A stretch of 64,000 nt of DNA from NCBI GenBank assembly GCA_051294375.1, contig CM119263.1:6921645-6985644 (forward strand), in the 5' to 3' direction. Shown piece by piece: positions 49,792 through 62,800 of the stretch. Source of the stretch: Paraspadella gotoi. Lineage: Eukaryota > Chaetognatha. The notes below the pieces were generated by a model, which made no database searches, was not told the DNA's origin, and saw only the letters and a program-made list of their open reading frames with translations. How positions within the stretch are numbered: position 1 is the stretch's first letter; every line of letters starts with the position of its first letter. Position numbers and translations under genes: made by a program.

Positions 49792-52063
49792 TATCTTCCT
49801 CTGGTTTCTGCTCTCTCTCTCTCGTCCTGATCTCTCTCTCTCTCTCTCTCTACTCTTCCGTCAATCTTGTCGGATCACGTCCTCATTCTCTCTACTCACT
49901 CCTCTCTCTCTCTCTTCGTCTCCTCTCTGTCATCGCACGTCTGCGATCTTCTCCCGTCTCTCTCTCTATTCATTCCATCAAAACGCTGATTTGTTCTTTC
50001 ATCCTTGGAGAGAGAGAGAGAGAGAAGGAGGGATGGAAATGGCATCGTGGCGCCGTTTCCATCCACGATGGAATCGCGAAATCTGGAGATTAACGGGTCA
50101 CGTGATTTGTTGGCCTCGAGATTCCTAGCTCATCTCGACTCTGGTCAGAAAGAGCAAGCTTTTATGTCTTGAAAGAAATTGAAACCTCGTATGTAAATAA
50201 TGGCAGCGGTTTGATATTTTTCATCTTTGAAGCAAAAGAGTAATCGCTACAGGTATGTTCTATATTTCGGCTTTTCGTTTGTTAAGAGTACGAGAAGCGT
50301 TAACAACAAAAAAAGCTTTTTCAAGTGAAAAATAATGAAACTGAAGAAATATTAACAAAGACGTTAGAATTGCTAAAGAAAATTAACACAATCACGAAAT
50401 GACTAGTGATTACACCGACACAAAATAATACTAATATGTTATAAAAAAATAGTAAAAAAAAAAATTGTGAATATTTTCGATTGTGTAATAATCTATAGTT
50501 GTGCTCGGTAAATGTTATAATAATGTACGCGATTGTTAGTCTAAAATTTTTAAAAATACAATGTTTGAACGCTATCCTTTACTTTTCTCCCCGTCTACCT
50601 ACCTTATTTCATCTCTCTCTCTCTCTCTCCTCTGCGTTCTGCATTGAACTCCGTGAACTATATTTCACTGGTTACCTATCTCTCCTCCACGCATTCAGTC
50701 GAGGATGACGACGAAATTATTCACCGCGTGACACGACTGCATCTCAGGACCCCGATCGCTTCTCTCGTCATAAAGCTCATCACACATTTTTGTGAACCAT
50801 CTTCCTCTCAACAATTCACTCAACAGACGAGAACACCAGAAGTGATAAACCTACATGTGAATACATGCGAAAATTTTTCTTGCGAGACAACATTCCTTTC
50901 ACATTCGCCTAGGCTTAAACGAAGTCGAGAAATTCCGCTGGGAAGAGCAGCATTTGAGCATGAATCAGGGAACAACGACGACAACAAACAACAACAAATA
51001 CGAACAATTCAACACAACCGCAGAGGAGAACATACTGACAGAGAAAACGAGCCCAAAAAACAAAAAAAAAAAGAGAGGGACAAAAAAAAATACAAAAAAA
51101 AAAACCAAACTAACTACACAAAAAAATATGACACTCACGACTCTGAAATAACAGTCAATCTGACCATCATCCACAATAGCAAGTCAATACAAAACTCTCA
51201 AATGGAGACGAAAAACAACAACACAACATAAAAAAAATGACCAAAAAGATAGAGTTTGATGTCGTCGATAAAACGAAGACGTTAGAAAATAATATAAAAA
51301 ATGACTGGAAACGAGAGAGAAACAAAAAAAAGGATGACATAAATAAGCGCGATGAGGATGATGACACGCCAGCCAACTCAACTGGAGAGATCCGATTCAT
51401 CCTCTCTCTCATTAACTGCTCGTCGAGTTCCGACCTCTGCTCCTCTCTCCTCCATCCTCATTCCTTGCGTCCGCCGGCGTTCCCTCTCCTCTCGTCTCCG
51501 CCTTTCCTTTCCTTCTCCCTCTCCTGATATGAAAGAAGCTAAAATGAATTCACGGCTCGGTGAAGTGGAACAGTGTACTCTGCGATAATCGACGGCTCCG
51601 AGTCAAAGGTCGGAATACAATCCAAGTGTACACACCATCATATGTCCACCTCTTCCTCATCCTTGAAATTAATTAAGATGTGTCGATTTAATCTCTCTCC
51701 TTCTCAATCGGCTGAGGCTTTTATCGAAATTTGCCGCCATTTCGCGAAAAGCAGCTCCGGGGATATTGTTGCGGGGGGGGGAGAAATGGAGGCGCCTAAG
51801 GCGGATGGTTCTGTTGGTATTCATTTGGTGCGCGATGGTGAACCCATTTGTATTCATGGTGCAATTTCATGGTGCGACGAAAGATGAATCGTTGGCGTTT
51901 CAAGCCCCAAATTTTTCCCAACGACGCCGTAGCTCGAGGGGAGAGACGCCGGAGGGAAAAAAGGCGCTCGTGTCGAGCGTCACGTCAAGCAACGCCCCCT
52001 ACGTTGGCGTCAAGCGTTAAGCCACGCGCCACGTTTAGCGGCAAAGAGCGCTTTCTCTCTCAC
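49792..52063. other. spacer, no supported gene
   Basis: The longest open frame (50644-51231, plus, 195 codons) becomes Lys/Asn/Gln-rich and has no domain signature. Near 51740 and 51785, TTTGCCGCCATTT and GAAATGGAGGCGCC resemble YY1-type sites. Confidence 0.4.
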
Positions 52064-52337
52064 CTTGCATCATCCGGACGTCTGGAACTTTCGCCGGACG
52101 ATCGGGCGCCGCCTCGATCGCCGCGGCGCCACCGTTGCTCGCGCCGCCACTTCCGACGGCGGCGCCATCTCTAGGGGTGGCGTTGCCCGTAGCGGCGTCG
52201 GCCGTTCCGTCAACGAGATCTTCCGATGCCGGAAGCGAAGAAGGTTTTCGGTCGGCGTCGATTTTCGGCACCGGATCGTTCGCTGCGGGGATGACGCCGA
52301 CTTGCGGCGCCTTCACTTCGTCCGACAGAGAAATCCA
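52064..52337 (-). CDS. candidate exon, Ala/Pro/Asp-rich, unassigned
   Basis: The minus strand is open for about 91 codons from WISLSDEVKAPQVGV through DGTADAATGNATPRDG to RPAKVPDVRMMQ, ending at a good donor, GCAAG|GTGAGA. A plausible acceptor (AAACAAAG) follows a pyrimidine-containing GTC-rich tract. Codon third positions are G/C-rich, as in the Robo exons. It has the look of a disordered linker. It could be the region between the Robo signal peptide and Ig1, since strand and order would fit, or part of another gene. No domain is present to decide. Confidence 0.4.
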
Positions 52338-53272
52338 CTTTGTTTGACGCCGACGTTGATGACGACGACGAAGACGACGACGACGATGAAGCGAAGGACG
52401 AAACCGCGGTCGGGCTTGGGGNNNNNNNNNNNNNNNNNNNNNNNNNNNNNNNNNNNNNNNNNNNNNNNNNNNNNNNNNNNNNNNNNNNNNNNNNNNNNNN
52501 NNNNNNNNNNNNNNNNNNNNNNNNNNNNNNNNNNNNNNNNNNNNNNNNNNNNNNNNNNNNNNNNNNNNNAGAGAGAGAGAGAGAGGCAACAAAGAACAAA
52601 AATGTGCAAGCGCAGTGTTGTGAATAACAGCGTAAATAAACGAGACAGAAACAAGAAGAAAAAAGTAAAATTAAAAAGAAGAAAGAAAAAAGATGAAAGA
52701 GAAGAAAACGTGGGAGGAAAAAATGAGAGAGAAATAAAAAAGAAACAAAAGATAGATAGAAAGATAGAAAGAAAGATAGAAGCAAAGAAAGAAAGAAATA
52801 AAAAAGGAAGTAAGAAAGAAAGAAAGATAGAAGGAAAGAAAGAAAGAAAGATAGAAGGAAAGAAAGAAAGAAATAAAAAAAGGAAGTAAGAAAGAAAGAA
52901 AGAACGCCAGGCGTCGAAAAAAATTCAGACCAAAGAATGAGAGAAATGAGGGGAATAAGAATGGAATAAGGGGNNNNNNNNNNNNNNNNNNNNNNNNNNN
53001 NNNNNNNNNNNNNNNNNNNNNNNNNNNNNNNNNNNNNNNNNNNNNNNNNNNNNNNNNNNNNNNNNNNNNNNNNNNNNNNNNNNNNNNNNNNNNNNNNNNN
53101 NNNNNNNNNNNNNNNNNNNNNNNNNNNNNNNNNNNNNNNNNNNNNNNNNNNNNNNNNNNNNNNNNNNNNNNNNNNNNNNNNNTGGCGCGAATTTTCGCGA
53201 GTCGTATTTGAAAAAGAGCAGAGGGATGCCAATGAAAGAAAATACAGAGATGAGCAGAGAGAGAATGAGACG

Positions 53273-53310
<38 letters not shown>

Positions 53311-55706
53311 AAAAGGAAATTTAGGCTCGTGTAGCGAACAGGAGGGTTTTTGAGGGTGAAAAGTCAAAAGTCAATAGTCGATAAGAATTTCTCTCCTTTT
53401 CTCTTTCTCTCTCTCTCTTTCTCTCTCTCTCTTTCTCGCTCTCTGTCTTCGTTTCACTTTCTCTTGCTCTTCCTCTTTTCCTTCTCTTCCTCTTCTCCCT
53501 CCACAGACACGGATATTTGAAATTAAAAAGAGAAAAGAATTTTCGCGGTCTTTTCTCGAACGCAGGTCTTATCACGAAACCGCCCTAACTCCCGGCTCCC
53601 GCTCCGGGGAATCGAACGTAGACTAGAGTTTTTTTTTATTTTTTACGATTTTTAATAAAGTTTAAGCTCGAAAAGAAAATTGAAAAAAAAAAAAAAAGAT
53701 TGTTGAATATTTTACGAGGTTTTTTCCCACCCTGTAGTTCTTGGGAAATCTCGCGAGGTTGGCAGTATCTCTTTCAAGTTATATGCACGCAATAACGTTT
53801 TTCTTTAAAATTCAGTTTAGTCAAATCTTCGATGCTCATCGTTCGAAAATTCCGTTAGAAGCGCGAAATAACAAAAAGTTCTGACGCCGCATCGTTGTAC
53901 TTTTGGTTCCACGCATGGTCTCTCCTCCTTTTCCTTTTTTTAAAATTCTTTTTCCTTTTTTTTTTGGTGATAAATCTTCTCCCTTCGTTTCCTTAATCTC
54001 GTTTGGCTTCCGATTTCGTCCCATGAGCTTTTTTTTTACCTTCGCTCCCTTATTCTATTCTCTACTCCCTATTTCCCTTCTCCCTACTCCCTACTCCTGA
54101 TCCGACTCCCCTCTTCGTCGAGCCATTCCTCTGCTCCACTACTCTCTTTTAATTTCGCCCCTCTCTTCGCACTGCTCTTTTTCAAACTGATTTTTTGCTT
54201 CTCCACTTTTTCACTCAATTCTCTGACGCTACAATTAGTCATATCTCAATGATTTTTATACCGTTTCGCATCAATGGTCTTCTTATATCCCTCATCTTCT
54301 TCTCTTTCCTTCTAACCCCAATGGGGCCTGTGACCCCATATCAAAGGAGACACGCCGTACTGCAGCCCTGTCTCAGCGCAGCGACCCCCCTCTTCGCGCG
54401 AACTGTAGATTCGATGGGTAAGGTGGGGTAAGTGAGGTCTGCGTTAGGGAACTCGTAAAAAGGACGACAGACTTCTTGTCTGTCGAATCTATAACATCCG
54501 GGAGAAGTAGTACTATATTTTTATTAATATTTTTTTTAAAGACACAAATGAAGACAGATTTAAACCTACGCAGTGTAATTTTTTTTTATCGAGATGAAAT
54601 TTGTCACGTAGGGTCATTGAAAGGAATTCACTTTTCACATCGATAGAATCGGTGATCGAATGGGCGTTTCGTCGGGTTCAGCCTCACATTCGCTCACCCA
54701 ATGTAATCTCTTCTAAATCTCCTCACAAAATATACGACCCGAAATTAAAGCGTAAAAAATAAAAAGTTCCTCTACCCTCCCCTCGGAGCTCGACTTTTTA
54801 CATTTCGCATTTCAAACTCCATAAATTAGAATATTTATGTTTTAATGATATTCGCATATTTGATTTATAAAAAGATTATGCGCGTAAGAGTCATGAAAAA
54901 ATGTTTAAAAATTGTAATGACTGTAAAAATTAAAACTGCGGAGAGATTTTTTAGATTTAAGGTTGTTGAGATGTATTAAACTACATAGATTAATGAGTCA
55001 AATAAAGGGATACAGAGAAAAATGACTTATGAGATGGAGAAAGGAAGGGCCTCTCAGATGAATAGAGGGAGAAAGGTATCNNNNNNNNNNNNNNNNNNNN
55101 NNNNNNNNNNNNNNNNNNNNNNNNNNNNNNNNNNNNNNNNNNNNNNNNNNNNNNNNNNNNNNNNNNNNNNNNNNNNNNNNNNNNNNNNNNNNNNNNNNNN
55201 NNNNNNNNNNNNNNNNNNNNNNNNNNNNNNNNNNNNNNNNNNNNNNNNNNNNNNNNNNNNNNNNNNNNNNNNNNNNNNNNNNNNNNNNNNNNNNNNNNNN
55301 NNNNNNNNNNNNNNNNNNNNNNNNNNNNNNNNNNNNNNNNNNNNNNNNNNNNNNNNNNNNNNNNNNNNNNNNNNNNNNNNNNNNNNNNNNNNNNNNNNNN
55401 NNNNNNNNNNNNNNNNNNNNNNNNNNNNNNNNNNNNNNNNNNNNNNNNNNNNNNNNNNNNNNNNNNNNNNNNNNNNNNNNNNNNNNNNNNNNNNNNNNNN
55501 NNNNNNNNNNNNNNNNNNNNNNNNNNNNNNNNNNNNNNNNNNNNNNNNNNNNNNNNNNNNNNNNNNNNNNNNNNNNNNNNNNNNNNNNNNNNNNNNNNNN
55601 NNNNNNNNNNNNNNNNNNNNNNNNNNNNNNNNNNNNNNNNNNNNNNNNNNNNNNNNNNNNNNNNNNNNNNNNNNNNNNNNNNNNNNNNNNNNNNNNNNNN
55701 NNNNNN
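52338..55706. other. gap-rich spacer with GAAA-type repeats
   Basis: Gaps lie at 52422-52569, 52974-53182 and 55081-55706. An AAAGAAAGATAGAAGG-type array lies at about 52745-52905, with GA and CT tracts at 53277-53307 and 53395-53465. No gene was recognised. Confidence 0.6.
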
Positions 55707-55995
55707 TCTGAGATGGAAATAGGAAGGATTTAACAGATGGACGAGAAGACTGTTTGAGCATGGAGAAAGGAAAGATTTACTGCTTCCCGAAACCCAGCGA
55801 ACCCGTTCCAGATTAATCGGATTGCATTTGCATACGGAGAATCTTCGGGAAAAAGAGGAGAAAAGGAGGAAAGAAAAGGAAAAAAATAGGGAAAGAATAA
55901 GAAGAAAAACGAGAGAAAGAGGGTCTGCCCCGGAAATCCCGTCGGCAACGCAGCCGCCGCCGCCGCCGCCGCCGCGGAGGAGGAAGAGACCTTAC

Positions 55996-56058
55996 TTCCG
56001 GCGGAGATGTCGGGCGCTACTGCCTCCGCCAGCGGCGTCATCCACGACTCGAGCGAAA
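55996..56058 (-). CDS. weak exon candidate ending at a donor beside a CGG tract
   Basis: From the edge of the gap at 56059 the minus strand stays open in two frames (one reads SWMTPLAEAVAPDISAG) to CCGGAA|GTAAGG. A (CGG)n-type run follows at 55952-55978. The 5' part is lost in the gap, so identity and frame cannot be fixed. Confidence 0.2.
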
Positions 56059-56249
56059 NNNNNNNNNNNNNNNNNNNNNNNNNNNNNNNNNNNNNNNNNN
56101 NNNNNNNNNNNNNNNNNNNNNNNNNNNNNNNNNNNNNNNNNNNNNNNNNNNNNNNNNNNNNNNNNNNNNNNNNNNNNNNNNNNNNNNNNNNNNNNNNNNN
56201 NNNNNNNNNNNNNNNNNNNNNNNNNNNNNNNNNNNNNNNNNNNNNNNNN

Positions 56250-57561
56250 GAAGGCGGAGTTTTTGTTGGTTTTTGTTTTTATTTTTTAGTTAAATAATTA
56301 TTTCATCGCCGAGTTTTTTTGTTTTTTTCATTTGTTGTCAATGTTTCGGTCCACATCGTCGCGAGCAGATAAAAAAATCCGGTAAAACAAAAGAATATTT
56401 AAAATTAATTTTCACGAATTAAAAAAAACCAAAACCTCCCGCTGCTCACATTTTTAAATATTTTTTTCCTATCATCATTCAATCATCGTTATCATCAATG
56501 ATAACACCATTATCATCATCATCATCATTATCATCATCATCATCATCATCACAAGCACGGATAAAAAAAAACAAACTCGTCTTCCAGTCTAAAAATAGAA
56601 ACAAAAGGAAAATGTTTTTTTTTTAATTTTTCATTTCCTTTCACTCGTGTTTTTCCAGAGACGCTGATTAAACACTTGTCATGTTATTTCTCAGCCCGAC
56701 CGACGGACCCACGGACCGACCGACAGCCCTTCCGTCCAACTGCCCGATTGCCTTCAGCCGCCCGACTGCATATTCCGCCGGGCTGGCATACCTCATTTTC
56801 TTCAACCATTTAATTATTTGAAACCACCCCGCTTTGCGCGAGACGCAGTATTTTCTCGATTATCCTGATTTCTCTCTTTACCTGTCACTCCATTACTCGG
56901 AGTTTCACCAATCACCTGTCACTTTCATTACTCGGGTTTCACCAATAACATATGTTACCTTCCCCTCGAAAACTTCTTTTACACCTCGTCGCCGCTTTCC
57001 ACCTCCTCCGATCCTTGCACCTGCTTCCACTACCTGCCCTCGAGTCCGATGCGCAGCCTGTTTCCACATATCTTAAACTCGATGAATTAAAAATTCGATC
57101 CCCGTTAATTCCTTCTCGCAAAACGGCGGCAAGACGGTCGTTCCTGTCTTTATCCCCGCGATTCCAGCCTCACAAAGTCCCATCCCCAATCCCCGAGTCC
57201 CCAATCACTCAATGCCCCAATCACCAAATCCTCATCTCATCCCGAGCAATTACTTATCTTAATTTTTTTGATCCCCAATTTAATTTTTTTAAAATTTTCT
57301 CTCTTATCTTTTATCTTATCTTTCTTTATATCTTATTCTTATCTGTATCTTATCTTATCTGCTATCTTATTCTTATCTTATCTTATCTTTATCTTATCTT
57401 ATCTTATCTTATCTTTATTGTACTAATTTGGTTTTTAAAGATTCTGTAATTCGTGTCGGTCTCCTCTGTGCACTTTAGCTCGTCATTGCATTCCCGATCT
57501 TTCATTTTAAATCCTTCCAAATTTTTATTTCTCTCGCTCTCTCGTGTCATCTCTTCTCTCT

Positions 57562-57619
<58 letters not shown>

Positions 57620-59797
57620 TCTCTCTCTCTCTTTCTCCCTCCTCCCACATTTTAATCCCTCTAAATCCCCGGATGTGAATTTCTCGTCGAAAGGCGAACT
57701 CACGGATTTTATCTCATCTCTCCTTTTATTCAACACATTCTCTTTCTCATACGGACTCGTAAGAATGAATCTTTTATTTCCTTTTATTCCCTATTCAAAA
57801 TTAACTCATTCGTTCCGATTACATCCCGGGACGACCGAATCAAATCTTTTCACCGACATTTTCGCACTAAAGTTCATTTCATCCGTCGTGCATTCAAAGT
57901 ACATCCCGTCGCCACGCACCTGCGCCTTCCTTTTCTCCGCCGTCGTGTCGTCATCGTCGTCGTCATCGTCGTCGGCGTGGAAGGATCGTTCTCCTTTTTC
58001 TTTCCTCGTTCCACTCCTCGCTGCGGTCGAGAATTGGCGACTCTACCCTCCTCCCCTCTCTTCCTTCTCTTTCCTCCCTCCACGAGCTTCCCTCCTCTTC
58101 TCTCCTCTCCATCTGATTCGAATCGCCACGAAAGGTGACACTCTGGCCGCTAGGGACTCTGCTCTCTCCCCCTCTCCGCCCCTCCTCCTTCTTCCTTTCT
58201 ACTTCTTCGGCCGCGACGTCCAAGGAATTAATCAAATTTTGATGTTCCTCCCCTTCTTCCTTCTTCCCTTGTCTTCTTCTCTTCCTCCTCCGGATTGACG
58301 ACGGCGCCTCGGCTGAAGCGGTTGCCATGGCGACGCTGATGAATAAAACGAGCAGAGAGCAAGAATCGTCTTTCGTCGTCGTCGTCGTCGTCGTCGTCCT
58401 CGTCGTCGTCGTCGAGGACGTCTTCTTTTTCCCGCGGAATTTCTGCGTTTTCTTTTTTTAGTTTTCATCGTTTGTTTATTTTGTTTTGCTTCTTTTTTTT
58501 TAGTCTTCTGAGTTTATTCTGTTTTTTTTCTTTCTTTTTTTTTTCTTTAAACTCAGTCGCGATTTTAAAATAAAGTTTCACTGTTGGAGGGCGATAACTT
58601 CATTCTTTGTGAGCAATAAATAATTTAGCGCGTTTTTTTTTTAGAGATGCTACTGCTCTTTTTAGGGGACGAATATTCAATTCTTTATTATTCATGTATA
58701 GTTTTTGACGTAATTACATTACGATTTTTTTCCAAAATATCATTTTCGGATCAAAAGAAATTCGAGGAAAAAATTCGAGGCGGTACGAAGCCATTTTATC
58801 TTTGATGTCGTTAACTGAATTGAAAGTGCATAAAATTATATTAATGATTAAGAAATGATCTACAAAGACGAAAAAGAGAATAATTGAATTTAAAAAGAAT
58901 ATTTGAAATGATAAAACCTCGGATTCGCGCAATTTACTTTCGAGTCGTAATCCATGTGAATTCTTACAACGGAGCAAGTGAGGCATCGAGGAAAATCCCG
59001 AAGGACCGAAACAGATTGGACAATGAAATTGATCGTCTGAGGCGATTCGACGACGACGACGACGACGACGATGACGACGACGAAGATGACGACGACGCCG
59101 ACCAAGACCACTTGAAAGTCACGTGACAGTCTCTGGTCAAGAAAAGGTCAGAAGAGGAGACTAGGACGACGACGACGACGACGACGACTTGGGTCATTGA
59201 CATTTCAGGAGAAATGAACTCGGGTTTGAACTGTGAGCACACCAAACGAATCACCACTAGCAACTTAATCGCCACACCAACTCGACCGGCACTCCAAACA
59301 GCCTCAACCAGAGTCGCCTAGTCGACGTCATTTCCGGTTTTATTGCGTCATAATTCGAGAGAAACGGCAAAGGAAAAAAAGGGCAATTCTTTCAAAACGG
59401 AATCCGTGAAATGAGGCCACGCCTACTGACGAAGGAACTGGGTCCATCTGCCTTTTGGATAAGGGTACATCTCTACTGGTGTGCTCAGTCTCTCAAAATA
59501 CTCTGATATAATACATGTGCCCTCTCACGGACTGACTTCTTCCACCGATTTAGATAATCTTCACTGCCGCTTTTAAATTCCTCCATAAAATTTTCAACCG
59601 TAATAGTGAACCCACCGTGACCTTGAGACTCTTCGACAACCTCACATTTCTAGACTACACGTCGCCATCTTTCGGCAAATTCTATCGCCGATTCCCAACG
59701 GAGAAGGAACCGCACAGCTGCCCATATCCATTCCTTTCGACCGCGAAGGAGAAAACTCATAAAAAACCCATATAAAAAAACCAATCTCTCTCTCTCT
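56250..59797. other. spacer with many simple repeats, no supported gene
   Basis: It contains (ATC)n at about 56500-56552, TTATC repeats at 57300-57415, (CT)n at 57555-57645, (CGT)n at 58371-58421 and (CGA)n at 59049-59100. Open frames over them are Ser/Leu- or Asp-rich repeat translations. Frame 58884-59126 (plus) has an ordinary first half and an Asp-run second half, and is unassigned. Confidence 0.5.
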
Positions 59798-61249
59798 NNN
59801 NNNNNNNNNNNNNNNNNNNNNNNNNNNNNNNNNNNNNNNNNNNNNNNNNNNNNNNNNNNNNNNNNNNNNNNNNNNNNNNNNNNNNNNNNNNNNNNNNNNN
59901 NNNNNNNNNNNNNNNNNNNNNNNNNNNNNNNNNNNNNNNNNNNNNNNNNNNNNNNNNNNNNNNNNNNNNNNNNNNNNNNNNNNNNNNNNNNNNNNNNNNN
60001 NNNNNNNNNNNNNNNNNNNNNNNNNNNNNNNNNNNNNNNNNNNNNNNNNNNNNNNNNNNNNNNNNNNNNNNNNNNNNNNNNTTTTTTTTCTTTTGCTGCG
60101 GTTCGCTAGTTTTGATGAAAGAAATCTCTGGTTGCTTTTTCAGAGAATAACCAGAAATTGCTTGCTGTCTTTCATAAGCTTCTTCATCTTCGAAACCAAT
60201 GATCTCAGTTCCCGATAGAAAACTCCCTCTTCTCTTACTCTCTCACCCNNNNNNNNNNNNNNNNNNNNNNNNNNNNNNNNNNNNNNNNNNNNNNNNNNNN
60301 NNNNNNNNNNNNNNNNNNNNNNNNNNNNNNNNNNNNNNNNNNNNNNNNNNNNNNNNNNNNNNNNNNNNNNNNNNNNNNNNNNNNNNNNNNNNNNNNNNNN
60401 NNNNNNNNNNNNNNNNNNNNNNNNNNNNNNNNNNNNNNNNNNNNNNNNNNNNNNNNNNNNNNNNNNNNNNNNNNNNNNNNNNNNNNNNNNNNNNNNNNNN
60501 NNNNNNNNNNNNNNNNNNNNNNNNNNNNNNNNNNNNNNNNNNNNNNNNNNNNNNCGTTGGTTCACATTCATTTTTCGCCCTTTCGTCGCCTTTCGAAAAG
60601 ACGGAAGGAAGGAACAACGGAAGGAAGCTATTAATCATCTCCGTAGCAACCAAGGACGTGGACGACGACGACAACAACAACAACTGTTTCGACAGAATAA
60701 AGAACTCGTTTCCTCTCTCTTCCTTTTGACGGGAAATCGCATCCGAAGGAAAATTTGTTTTTTCTTCTTTTCTCATTCGATTCTTTGCCTTTTTTCCCCT
60801 TCGAAGCTAAATTGTTTGAACAAGAAGACTTCCAGCGGAGACGGCGGACAGGCGCGTTGCTAAGGCGGTTGCTAAGGGATGGAGGGAAGCCGGGGAAAGA
60901 GTTTTCTAGGTGGTCAGGGAGATGGCTATCATGGTTTTACATCCAACGCGAAGTTTTGAATTCGGAGAAATACTTGTTCGCTTTTTGTAAAACGCGAGTG
61001 AATGTAACTGAATTAAGATGGATTCTGTGTAGAAGGGAGAAAGAAGGAAGAATAATGGTTTTTAGGGGGGNNNNNNNNNNNNNNNNNNNNNNNNNNNNNN
61101 NNNNNNNNNNNNNNNNNNNNNNNNNNNNNNNNNNNNNNNNNNNNNNNNNNNNNNNNNNNNNNNNNNNNNNNNNNNNNNNNNNNNNNNNNNNNNNNNNNNN
61201 NNNNNNNNNNNNNNNNNNNNNNNNNNNNNNNNNNNNNNNNNNNNNNNNN
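59798..61249. other. three assembly gaps with short unique islands
   Basis: Gaps at 59798-60081, 60249-60554 and 61071-61249 leave islands at 60082-60248 and 60555-61070. The second island has GTTGCTAAGGCGGTTGCTAAGGG at about 60860-60882 and CGTAGCAACC at about 60642, half-sites of an RFX-type X-box. No exon was recognised. Confidence 0.4.
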
Positions 61250-61476
61250 GCGCACCGCCACGCCACAAGCGATGGCAAAGGCGGAGACTTTAAACGAGAA
61301 GGTATAACTGCTTTAATGCAAAAGGACAGCTAAAAATAGCCCGGGCCTTCCGGGAAATAACGACGACGACGACGAAAAACGGATAACGATCAGCATCTCC
61401 TCCTGGTGGCGAGTAATTGTGGTGGAGAAATTAATAATAGGAGGGCAATGAGTGGTCGGCTTGGAGTTGGGTTGTT

Positions 61477-61515
<39 letters not shown>

Positions 61516-61756
61516 GTGAAATTAGATGAGAGCAAACAAAGTGAACAAAGACGGCGAGAGAATGAAATTGATACGGCAAACAAAAGACTCGCGGCGAAAT
61601 GAAAAACCTGGCCGATCGGCTCGTGGAAGAAGAGCCGATGCGCAAGATGGCGGAGCTGTGGAAATCGGAACTGAACTGCTGCTGAATCTCACTGAAGAAA
61701 TCAAACTAACTGGCTGAAATAAATTGCGCTAAATCTAAACGCTTGACATTCGGAGT
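61250..61756 (+). repeat. first copy of a noisy duplication
   Basis: CCGCCACGCCACAAGCG through CGACGACGACG to AAATTGCGCTAAATC recurs at about 61910-62800 in the same order. This copy looks clean. A short frame here reads LADRLVEEEPMRKMAELWKSEL before a stop; it is not supported as a gene. Confidence 0.8.
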
Positions 61757-61909
61757 NNNNNNNNNNNNNNNNNNNNNNNNNCGATGAGATCGACCACAGG
61801 ATGACGAGAGAGGAGAGTGGACGAGAACGATGGGAGTGAAGAGATCGGAGAGACCGAGACGAGAGAGAGTGAGAAGGTCGACCTGCGCCGGGAGAAGAGG
61901 AGTATGCTC

Positions 61910-62800
61910 CTCGCCCACCCGCCACGCCACAAAGCGGATGGCAAAGCGCGAGCGGAGACTTTTTTCTCTTAAACACCGCCAGGTCAGCAGGAAGAAGGGT
62001 CGCGTTATTAATCTGCTTTACTGCAAAAGGGGACAGCCTCTAAAAAATACCCTGGCCTTCCGGACACTATAACGACGACGACGACGAAAAAATCAAAAAA
62101 AACGGATGAATAACGCAATCAGGCATCTCGCTCCTCCAGGTGGTGGGGCGAACCAAGTAATTGCTGCTGGCGAGAAATGAATAACTAGCCCGAGGGGGCA
62201 ATGATCTGTGGCGTGGGTCTCCGGCTGGGGTACTATTTCGCGTGTTCGTGCTACGTGCACGCGCGCGACCGTCATACTTGCGATGTATCTGCCACGCGAC
62301 CCCAAGTTGGGATTGTGTCGACCACGACCGCACACCTGACCACCGTACGTGACTGACGGACCTGAAGCACGACGCACCGACCGAGCGAACCGACTGACCC
62401 GAGCGTCGCGAGACGCTGACCGTCGACCTGGCTACTCCGGTACGCGACGACGCACGTACGACGACCTCCTTGTTCCGACACCGTGTCTGAACGATCTGTG
62501 AAATTTAGATGATAGGAGCCAAAACCAAAACGGCCGTATCGTCTCCAACTAAAGACGGTCGGACCGAGTAATGAATTCTGTGGCGATACTCTGGACCCAA
62601 ACAATACACCGACTCCGCGGGGCGTCCAATGAACATATTGAAAACTCTGCGCCGCCATTCGGGCTCTTGTAATGAATGAGCCCGGGATGCGGCCATAGGA
62701 TGTGCCGGAGCTGTGACAAATCGGAACTGAAACTGCTGCTAATCCTCACTCGTAGAAATTCAAATCTCACTGCCTGAAATAAATCGCCTAAAATCTACAA
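61910..62800 (+). repeat. second, error-rich copy of 61250-61756
   Basis: Landmarks of the first copy return (CGCCACGCCACAAAGCGG, CGACGACGACGAAAAA, GGAGCTGTG, CTGCCTGAAATAAATCGCC) but with dense substitutions and insertions. The (CGA)n tract is inflated into about 300 bases of irregular CGAC-rich sequence. This resembles a single uncorrected long read following the 25-N gap at 61757. Confidence 0.75.

Noticed and set aside
50644-51231. A 195-codon plus-strand open frame
   Set aside because: The second half is a Lys/Asn-rich translation of A-rich DNA, and no domain, splice support or neighbour context backs it.
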